Assembly: GCA_937881145.1 (NCBI GenBank)
Contig: CALGFL010000330.1
Coordinates: forward strand, 1-5,143
DNA length: 5,143 nt
Source: an uncultured Bordetella sp.
GTDB taxonomy: Bacteria; Pseudomonadota; Gammaproteobacteria; Burkholderiales; Burkholderiaceae_B
Reading direction: 5' to 3'
Shown: positions 1 through 5,143 of the stretch, piece by piece
How the letters are laid out: each line of letters opens with the position of its first letter
Numbering within the stretch: position 1 is the stretch's first letter
The notes under the pieces: generated by a model
The model's database searches: none
The model's input: the letters and a program-made list of their open reading frames with translations, nothing else
Told to the model about the DNA's origin: nothing
Position numbers and translations under genes: made by a program

Positions 1-1
1 A

Positions 2-165
2 CAAACCCCGCTCTCTCTCATCCGGACTATGACCGTCGGCCTTGGCATCCCACCAAGTCTGCTGACCCCGCCGTACCTGTACGGACCGCGGGCGCTCGCG
101 GGCTCGCCGCGCTATCGCGCGGCATACCGCCGGTGGGGAATTTCGCCCCGCCCTGAGAACGTTTG
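2..165 (-). ncRNA. FMN riboswitch (RFN element), complete aptamer
   Basis: On the minus strand this stretch carries the conserved parts of the FMN-sensing aptamer in the right order. These are a GGGCGAAATTCCCC / ACCGGCGGTA block (about 149-126), an AGCCCGCGAGC block (about 104-94), GCCGACGGTCATAGTCCGGA (41-22) and a GAGAGAG tail (17-11). The expected helices can be drawn. P1 pairs 161-155 with 15-9 (seven pairs, one G-U), extended by CAAA 165-162 with TTTG 5-2 across a three-base bulge. P2 closes around GGGG/CCCC (149-135). P3 is a perfect seven-pair hairpin at 106-123 with a TATC loop. The P4 arm includes CCGTA/TACGG at 71-84, and P5 is CTTGG/CCAAG at 41-57. In this family FMN binding represses downstream riboflavin synthesis or transport genes by termination or by hiding the ribosome site. 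The expression platform and the controlled gene lie beyond the left edge; ribB or ribBA is an inference. The aptamer itself is close to certain. Confidence 0.95.
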
Positions 166-261
166 CGGCCTCCAAAGCCGCACACAACTCTACCATAGGC
201 AAGGCACGCGCCACGCGATGCACCGGAAGGACGCCGGCGCGTTCCCTGATGCAAGTGGGAC
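166..261 (-). other. Intergenic region between glcF and the FMN riboswitch
   Basis: This gap should contain the end of the glc transcript and the start of the riboswitch transcript. On the minus strand a TATGGT hexamer (197-192) could serve as a -10 element, placing a start near 184, about 20 bases before helix P1. I find no convincing -35 element at the right distance, so this promoter is only a guess. Just after the glcF stop there is an imperfect hairpin (245-225: GGAA/TTCC plus CGC/GCG, loop GCCG, three-base bulge). It is not followed by a T run, so it is not a canonical intrinsic terminator. Read-through from glcF into the riboswitch therefore cannot be excluded. Confidence 0.35.
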
Positions 262-1491
262 TCAGGAACCCTGCAACCGCTCGTCCACGACTTCGATCCA
301 ATGCCTGACGGGCACTTGCGTCCCGCTTTGCAGATGCCCGATGCATCCCATGTTGGACGACACGATCAAGTCAGGCTGGACCGCTTCGATGCGCGCCAGC
401 TTGCGATCCCGCAGCGACAGCGAAAGGTCAGGCTCCAGCACCGAGTACGCGCCCGCCGAGCCGCAGCACAGATGCGTTTCGTCGAAAGGCCGCGGCGCGA
501 ACCCCAGGTCGAGCAGCAGCTTCTCGCTCAAGGGCCGCAGTCCCTGCCAATGCTGCAAGGTACACGGCGGGTGAAACGCAGTGCGCGCATCCGAAGAACG
601 CATGCGCGTCTTCAGTTCGGCCGCCTGCGGCGCCACGATCTCGGCCACGTCCTTGACCAGGGCCACGATGCGCGCCGCGCGCTCGGCGTAGTCCGGATCT
701 GAGAACAGATGGTACGCGTCCTCCTTACCACTCGCACCGCAGCCGGAGGCGTTCATCACGATGGCCTCGATCTCGCCGCGCTCGACCAGCGGCCACCAGG
801 CGTCCACATTGGCGCGCATCTGCGCCAGCGCGTCGTCCAGCGCGTCCAGGTGAAAGTTGATCGCGCCGCAACAGCCGCCGCTCGAAGCCACGCGCGCGCC
901 GATGCCGATCGCATCGAGCACCCGGATGGTGGCCGCGTCTATCGTGGGCATCATGGCCGGCTGCACGCAGCCCGCCAGCAGCAGCACCTGGCGCGCATGG
1001 CGCGACGCGTCGGGCAGCGCGCCCACGCTGCGGCGCGCCGGCACCTTGCGCCGAATCGCCGGCGGCAGCACACCGCGCAGCAATTGCCCCAGCCGCATGG
1101 CCGGCGCGAACCAGGAAGAATTCAACCCCTTGCGCAGCATAAAGCGCCGCAGTTGCTGCCCCAGAGGCCGCGACACGCGTTCGTCGACCACCTGGCGGCC
1201 GATATCGACCAGATGGCCGTATTGCACGCCCGACGGACAGGTCGTCTCGCAATTGCGGCAGGTCAGGCAGCGGTCCAGATGCTTCTGCGTGGCCGCCGTA
1301 GGCTCCGCGCCTTCGAGCATCTGCTTGATCAGGTAGATGCGCCCGCGCGGGCTGTCCAGCTCGTCGCCCAGGATCTGATAGGTCGGGCACGTGGCCGAGC
1401 AGAAACCGCAGTGCACGCAGCGGCGCAAAATGGCGTCCGCCTCGTTGCCCAGCTCGGTGTCTTGCGCCCAGGAGGCCAATTGGGTCTGCAT
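262..1491 (-). CDS. glcF: Glycolate oxidase iron-sulfur subunit GlcF
   Basis: This 409-residue protein, close to the roughly 407 of E. coli GlcF, is the electron-transfer subunit of glycolate oxidase. It takes electrons from the GlcD/GlcE flavoproteins and delivers them towards the membrane quinone pool. Two ferredoxin-type 4Fe-4S motifs are visible near the N terminus: C25-C28-C31-C35-P and C75-C78-C81-C85-P. Two cysteine-rich CCG domains follow. The first has GC at 174-175, GGCCG at 205-209 and GCG at 250-252. The second has HPPC at 307-310, CCGSAG at 342-347 and GC at 382-383. There is no signal peptide or membrane segment, so it should be a peripheral protein on the cytoplasmic side. The ATG follows the glcE stop codon with no intervening base, and a GGAG ribosome site lies inside the glcE end, implying translational coupling. 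It is the last gene of the visible glc operon. All expected cysteines are present and nothing looks broken. Confidence 0.96.
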   Translation of the reverse strand: MQTQLASWAQDTELGNEADAILRRCVHCGFCSATCPTYQILGDELDSPRGRIYLIKQMLEGAEPTAATQKHLDRCLTCRNCETTCPSGVQYGHLVDIGRQVVDERVSRPLGQQLRRFMLRKGLNSSWFAPAMRLGQLLRGVLPPAIRRKVPARRSVGALPDASRHARQVLLLAGCVQPAMMPTIDAATIRVLDAIGIGARVASSGGCCGAINFHLDALDDALAQMRANVDAWWPLVERGEIEAIVMNASGCGASGKEDAYHLFSDPDYAERAARIVALVKDVAEIVAPQAAELKTRMRSSDARTAFHPPCTLQHWQGLRPLSEKLLLDLGFAPRPFDETHLCCGSAGAYSVLEPDLSLSLRDRKLARIEAVQPDLIVSSNMGCIGHLQSGTQVPVRHWIEVVDERLQGS

Positions 1492-2595
1492 TTACAGCTC
1501 CGGATACAGCCGGCCCGGATTGAACAGGCCTGAAGGATCGAGTTCCTGCTTGAGCCGCCGCGTGATCGTGGCCACGCCCGGTGGCAGGGGATGAAAAACG
1601 CCGCCCTCGGGCTCGACCCAGCCGGCGGTGCGAAACAGCGTCGCATGTCCGCCCGCTCGCTCGGCTGCCGCGCGCAACGCCTTGGCGTCGACCGAGCCGC
1701 TGAACCAGCGCTGCCCGCCGCCCCACTCCAGCAGCATCGGCCCCCACTCCAGTGTCGGCGTGGTCGGCGGCAGGGCCAGGCGCCACAACGGCGTCTCGCG
1801 ATTGAAAAAAGCGTGCGTCTGTTCGCGCAGGCCGAGCCACCACGCCCGGGCGTCGTCCAGATCATCGCCGCCGATACGAGCGGCGGCGGCGCGCACCGCG
1901 GGCGGCGCGCCCGACAAGCGCACGGTCAGGCGCCCCCGCCCCGGCGCGGTCTCATCCGGCACCCAGGCCGACGCCGAGATCGGCAGCGGCTGGCTGCGCC
2001 AGGCCGTGAAAAGCTTCAGGGCTTCGTCCTGGGTCGTATCGAGCACGCGCGTGGTTTCTTCCAGGGGACGCGGCAGCACCTTGAGCGAGACATCCAGTAG
2101 CGCGCCGAAAATGCCGAGCGAACCGGCCATCAGGCGCGACACGTCGTAGCCGGCCACATTCTTCATGACCTCGCCGCCGAAGGACGCCAGATTGCCCTGC
2201 GCGTCCAGCATGCGCACGCCCAGCACGAAGTCGCGCACGCCGCCCGCGGCGACGCGGCGCGGGCCAGCCAGGCCCGCGGCCACGCAGCCGCCCACGGTTG
2301 CCGCAGAACCGAAATGCGGCGGTTCGAAAGCCAGCATCTGCCCGCCACGTTCCAACTCGGCCTCGAGCTCGGCCAGCGGCGTGCCGGCGCGGGCCGTCAC
2401 CACCAGCTCGGACGGGTGATAGTTGACGATGCCGGTATAGGCCGTCATGTCGAGCTGATAGTGCTCGTCCTGCGGCAGCAAGGCCCGTTGATTGCCGTAG
2501 AACGCCTTGGTTCCGCCGCCAGCGATGAATAGGGATTTCTTGGCGGCACGCGCCGTCAGGACCTGCTCGGTGAGCTCGGACAGTACGAATTCCAT
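1492..2595 (-). CDS. glcE: Glycolate oxidase FAD-binding subunit GlcE
   Basis: GlcE is the second flavin-binding subunit of the glycolate oxidase complex and is required for activity alongside GlcD and GlcF. At 367 residues it is slightly longer than E. coli GlcE (about 350). It has the PCMH-type FAD-binding fold: a short N-terminal helix, then IAGGGTKAFYG (24-34), matching the phosphate-binding loop of the family. Next come the TVGGCVAAGLAGPRR segment (100-114) and GEVMKNVAGYDVSRL (141-155), both characteristic of GlcE. The C-terminal half is shorter and more divergent than in GlcD and lacks GlcD's HxGDGNxH and TGEHGxG motifs, as expected for this subunit. The protein ends in FNPGRLYPEL, the family's usual terminus. 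The ATG is preceded by an AAGGGGG ribosome site overlapping the glcD stop. It lies nine bases after glcD and abuts glcF, so the three genes are almost certainly one operon. Confidence 0.95.
   Translation of the reverse strand: MEFVLSELTEQVLTARAAKKSLFIAGGGTKAFYGNQRALLPQDEHYQLDMTAYTGIVNYHPSELVVTARAGTPLAELEAELERGGQMLAFEPPHFGSAATVGGCVAAGLAGPRRVAAGGVRDFVLGVRMLDAQGNLASFGGEVMKNVAGYDVSRLMAGSLGIFGALLDVSLKVLPRPLEETTRVLDTTQDEALKLFTAWRSQPLPISASAWVPDETAPGRGRLTVRLSGAPPAVRAAAARIGGDDLDDARAWWLGLREQTHAFFNRETPLWRLALPPTTPTLEWGPMLLEWGGGQRWFSGSVDAKALRAAAERAGGHATLFRTAGWVEPEGGVFHPLPPGVATITRRLKQELDPSGLFNPGRLYPEL
1498..1501 (-). promoter_or_regulatory. Ribosome binding site of glcF, inside glcE
   Basis: GGAG on the minus strand ends six bases before the glcF ATG and lies wholly within the last codons of glcE. 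Together with the TAAATG junction it supports the chosen glcF start and suggests that ribosomes finishing glcE re-initiate on glcF. Confidence 0.7.
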
Positions 2596-2599
2596 GCCG

Positions 2600-2606
2600 C
2601 CCCCTT
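2600..2606 (-). promoter_or_regulatory. Ribosome binding site of glcE, overlapping the glcD stop
   Basis: AAGGGGG on the minus strand overlaps the TAA of glcD and ends four bases before the glcE ATG. It is the strongest Shine-Dalgarno match among the visible glc genes. It fixes the start of glcE and suggests coupling to glcD translation. Confidence 0.7.
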
Positions 2607-4104
2607 AGAAGCGGCTCAGGTCGGGGAACATCATTTCACCGCCATGCACGTGCATCTTGCCGTATTCGGCGCAGCGCGTGAGCGTCGGGATGACCTTCTC
2701 GGGGTTGAGCAGCATGGGCGGATCGAAAGCGCGCTTGACCGCGGTGAACGTCTCCAGCTCGTCTCGCGTAAATTGCACGCACATCTGATTTATCTTCTCC
2801 ATGCCTACGCCGTGCTCTCCGGTTACGGTGCCCCCCACCTGCACGCACAATTCGAGAATGGCGGCGCCGAACTTGTCGGCGCGCTCGACCTCTTCGGGCT
2901 TGTTCGAATCGAACATGATCAAGGGGTGCAGATTGCCGTCGCCCGCGTGAAACACATTGGCGCAGCGCAGGCCGTAATCGTCTTCCATCTGCTCGATGGC
3001 GGTCAGCACCCGCGCCAGATGGCGGCGCGGAATGGTCCCGTCCATGCAGTAGTAATCGGGCGAGACCCGGCCCGCGGCCGGGAAGGCGTTCTTGCGCCCG
3101 GCCCAGAACTTCAGGCGCTCGGCCTCGCTGCCCGAAACCTGGCAGCGGGTGGAGCCCGCCGCGCGGAACACCGCCTCGATCCGCCCGATCTCGTGGGCGA
3201 CCTCCTCGGGCGTGCCGTCGGACTCGCACAGCAATATCGCCTGCGCGTCCAGGTCGTAGCCGGCTTTCACGAAAGGCTCGACCATATGCACCGAGGGCCG
3301 GTCCATCATTTCCAGGCCGGCGGGGATGATGCCCTGGGCAATCACCTGCGTGACCGCCTTGCCGGCTGCCTCGACGCTGGGAAAGCTCGCCATCACCACC
3401 TGCGCGCAGACCGGCTTGGGCACCAGTTTGACCGTCACTTCGGTAACGATGCCCAGCATGCCCTCCGATCCGACGAAGACCGAAAGCAGATTGACTCCCG
3501 GCGCGTCCGGCGCCTCGGAGCCCAGCTCGATTACCTCGCCCTCGATGGTCACCATGCGCACGCGCAGCACGTTGTGCACCGTCAGCCCGTATTTGAGGCA
3601 ATGCACGCCTCCGGCGTTCTCGGCCACGTTGCCGCCGATCGAACAGGCGATCTGACTGGAAGGATCCGGCGCGTAATACAGGCCGTAAGGCGCCGCCGCC
3701 TCGGAGATCGCCAGGTTGCGCACGCCCGGCTCGACCACGGCCACGCAGGCTTCGCTGTCGACGCGCTTGATGCGATTGAGTTTGGACAGCCCGATCAGCA
3801 CGCCGCGCGCATGCGGCAAGGCGCCGCCGGACAGGCCCGTGCCCGCGCCGCGCGGCACCAGCGGCACGTTCATGCGCTTGCACAGCTTGAGCACCTCGCA
3901 CACCTGCGCCTCGTTCTCGGGCAGCACGACCGCCGCCGGCAGGCAGCGGTACAGCGGCAGGCCGTCGCATTCGTAGGGCCTGGTGTCTTCCTCGCGGAAA
4001 AGCACGCAATGCGCGGGCAAAATACGGCGCAGCGCCTCGATCAGAGGCGCTGCCGAATAGGATTCCGGCCCGGGAGCCAGGCCATTATCAACAACGGTAT
4101 TCAT
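2605..4104 (-). CDS. glcD: Glycolate oxidase catalytic FAD subunit GlcD
   Basis: GlcD is the catalytic flavoprotein that oxidises glycolate to glyoxylate, and in characterised homologues also D-lactate to pyruvate. From the ATG at 4104 it is 499 residues, the same length as E. coli GlcD. The N-terminal PCMH FAD-binding domain (about 55-235) shows PLVPRGAGTGLSGGA (81-95), PDPSSQIACSIGGNVAENAGG (from 147) and FVGSEGMLGIVTEVTV (210-225). The C-terminal FAD-oxidase domain (about 235-475) has HAGDGNLHP (386-394) and TGEHGVG (428-434), the histidine/glutamate motifs that hold metal and substrate. The tail contains RCAEYGKMHVHGGEMMFPDLSRF-like residues (478-499) typical of GlcD and absent from other D-2-hydroxyacid dehydrogenases. 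An in-frame TTG at 4158 would add 18 residues with no family resemblance and no ribosome site, so the ATG is preferred. The ATG itself also lacks a clear Shine-Dalgarno. It is the first gene of the glcDEF block. Confidence 0.97.
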   Translation of the reverse strand: MNTVVDNGLAPGPESYSAAPLIEALRRILPAHCVLFREEDTRPYECDGLPLYRCLPAAVVLPENEAQVCEVLKLCKRMNVPLVPRGAGTGLSGGALPHARGVLIGLSKLNRIKRVDSEACVAVVEPGVRNLAISEAAAPYGLYYAPDPSSQIACSIGGNVAENAGGVHCLKYGLTVHNVLRVRMVTIEGEVIELGSEAPDAPGVNLLSVFVGSEGMLGIVTEVTVKLVPKPVCAQVVMASFPSVEAAGKAVTQVIAQGIIPAGLEMMDRPSVHMVEPFVKAGYDLDAQAILLCESDGTPEEVAHEIGRIEAVFRAAGSTRCQVSGSEAERLKFWAGRKNAFPAAGRVSPDYYCMDGTIPRRHLARVLTAIEQMEDDYGLRCANVFHAGDGNLHPLIMFDSNKPEEVERADKFGAAILELCVQVGGTVTGEHGVGMEKINQMCVQFTRDELETFTAVKRAFDPPMLLNPEKVIPTLTRCAEYGKMHVHGGEMMFPDLSRF

Positions 4105-4187
4105 GGGCAGACACGATAAGCGGGACGCACCCGCCCGCCCACCGGGACAAACCCGCAAGCTGCGGCGGACGCGATCGGGTGGCTCGG
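4105..4187 (-). other. Intergenic gap between the FAD oxidase and glcD
   Basis: These 83 bases are very GC-rich. A small hairpin (4165-4153: CCGCA/TGCGG with a three-base loop) is followed on the minus strand by GTTTGT, too few T residues for a convincing intrinsic terminator. I found no well-spaced -35/-10 pair and no clear ribosome site in front of glcD. Whether glcD is co-transcribed with the upstream oxidase or has its own promoter here cannot be decided from the sequence. Confidence 0.4.
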
Positions 4188-5143
4188 TTACCAGGCGATG
4201 ATCTTGCCCGGATTAAGGATGTTGTTGGGATCGAAAGCGTGCTTGAGGCTGCGCATCAAAGCCAGTGCGCCCTCGCCGTGCTCATCGAGCATGAACTGCA
4301 TTTTGTGCAGGCCGACACCGTGCTCGCCCGTGCAGGTCCCGTCGGCCGCGATGGCCCGCCGCACCAGGCTGTGGTTGATGACCTCCGATTCCTTCCATTC
4401 CCGCTCGCTGTCGGGGTCGAGCATCATCAGCACATGGAAATTGCCGTCACCCACGTGCCCCAGGATGATGGAAGGAAAGCTGGCGTTCGCCAGGTCGTCG
4501 GCCGTCTCGCGCACGCAGTCGGCCAGGCGCGAAATGGGCACGCACACGTCGGTAGTGCTGGCACGGCAGCCGGGACGCAGCTGCACACCGGCAAAATAGG
4601 CGTTGTGCCGCGCCGTCCACAGGCGGCTGCGGTCTTCGGGGCGCTCGGCCCATTCGAAATCCTGCCCGCCGTTCTGCGTCGTGATCTCCTGAACCGTCTG
4701 GGCCTGCTCCTGCACACCCGCGGGGCTGCCGTGGAACTCGAACACCAGCATGGGCGTCTCGCGCAGCGTGAGCTTGCTGTGCAGGTTGACCGCACGCACC
4801 GCCGCGGCATCCATGAACTCCACGCGCGCAATCGGAACGCCCATCTGGATGATCTCGATCACGCTCCTGACCGCGGCATCCAGCGTGGGGAAATTGCACA
4901 CCGCGGCCGACACGGCCTCGGGCTGCGGATACAGCCGCACGGTTACTTCGGTAATGATGCCCAGCGTGCCTTCGCTGCCCACGAAAATACGCGTCAGGTC
5001 GTAACCGGCCGACGACTTGCGGGCGCGACCCGCCGTCTTCACGATGCGGCCGTCGGCCGTGACCACGGTAAGCGACCTCACGTTTTCACGCATGGTGCCG
5101 TAGCGCACGGCGTTGGTGCCCGCGGCGCGCGTGGCCGACATGC
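4188..5143 (-). CDS. FAD-linked oxidase, D-lactate dehydrogenase (cytochrome)-like, N terminus off window
   Basis: This is a partial gene; its stop (TAA at 4190-4188) is present and the frame stays open to the right edge. The first visible ATG (5141) is very likely internal. It is preceded by bases fitting a glycine codon and falls inside the family segment GGM-ATRA-GTNAVRYGTMREN, so roughly 150 N-terminal residues are missing. Counting from that methionine, the rest of the FAD-binding domain includes KSSAGYDLTRIFVGSEGTLGIITEVTV (42-68). The C-terminal oxidase domain has GHVGDGNFH (228-236) and TGEHGVG (271-277), and the protein ends ILNPGKIIAW. These motifs and the SAGYDLTR segment fit the LDHD/Dld group, which oxidises D-lactate or related D-2-hydroxy acids and passes electrons to cytochrome c or another carrier. 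It is a paralogue of GlcD but lacks the GlcD tail. Substrate is inferred; another D-2-hydroxyacid is possible. Confidence 0.88.
   Translation of the reverse strand, partial: MSATRAAGTNAVRYGTMRENVRSLTVVTADGRIVKTAGRARKSSAGYDLTRIFVGSEGTLGIITEVTVRLYPQPEAVSAAVCNFPTLDAAVRSVIEIIQMGVPIARVEFMDAAAVRAVNLHSKLTLRETPMLVFEFHGSPAGVQEQAQTVQEITTQNGGQDFEWAERPEDRSRLWTARHNAYFAGVQLRPGCRASTTDVCVPISRLADCVRETADDLANASFPSIILGHVGDGNFHVLMMLDPDSEREWKESEVINHSLVRRAIAADGTCTGEHGVGLHKMQFMLDEHGEGALALMRSLKHAFDPNNILNPGKIIAW

Noticed and set aside
106..123. Perfect inverted repeat as a possible operator or terminator
   Set aside because: It is the P3 hairpin of the FMN aptamer and has no T run after it.
27..254. Minus-strand open frame of 75 codons downstream of glcF
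   Set aside because: It lies mostly across the FMN riboswitch aptamer, whose structure explains the sequence, and the product has no family resemblance.
709..1533. Plus-strand open frame of 274 codons opposite glcF
   Set aside because: The product is a low-complexity Arg/Ala/His/Gln-rich sequence with no domain. The opposite strand encodes an intact GlcF with all its cysteine motifs.
725..1865. Long minus-strand frames overlapping the glcE/glcF junction
   Set aside because: They are out of frame with two well-conserved proteins and consist of Arg/Ala/Gly-rich translation with no motif, so they are shadow frames rather than a fusion or frameshift product.
2644..4119. Open frame of 491 codons on the plus strand, antisense to glcD
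   Set aside because: Its product is rich in His, Arg, Ala and Gly with no recognisable motif, and it mirrors the codon pattern of glcD. GC-rich genes routinely leave such antisense frames open.
4153..4165. Hairpin followed by GTTTGT as an intrinsic terminator before glcD
   Set aside because: The stem is only five pairs and the T content after it is too low to call a terminator.

Overview
The window is GC-rich, densely coding DNA with every supported gene on the minus strand. It looks like a chromosomal segment of a betaproteobacterium, most likely Burkholderiales of the Bordetella/Achromobacter type. That guess rests on codon and base composition and on the protein character; no 16S or other taxonomic marker is present.

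Read in the direction of transcription (right to left), the window holds: (1) the C-terminal two thirds of an FAD-linked oxidase resembling cytochrome-type D-lactate dehydrogenase, cut by the right edge; (2) an 83-base gap; (3) glcD, glcE and glcF, the three core subunits of membrane-associated glycolate oxidase, tightly packed (9 bases between glcD and glcE, 0 bases between glcE and glcF); (4) a short intergenic stretch of about 95 bases; (5) a complete FMN riboswitch aptamer whose 3' end lies at the left edge, so the gene it controls is just outside the window. That gene is predicted to be a riboflavin synthesis or transport gene, for instance ribB or ribBA.

GlcD (FAD, catalytic) and GlcE (FAD-binding partner) oxidise glycolate, and often D-lactate, to the 2-oxo acid. 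GlcF carries two 4Fe-4S clusters and passes the electrons towards the quinone pool. The upstream oxidase is a paralogue of GlcD with its own FAD and metal/substrate motifs, so the locus as a whole looks dedicated to oxidising short D-2-hydroxy acids. The FMN riboswitch is probably a separate transcription unit in the same direction.

I see no mobile element, CRISPR array, tRNA, rRNA or clearly new system. The item most easily missed by protein-only annotation is the FMN riboswitch at the left edge.
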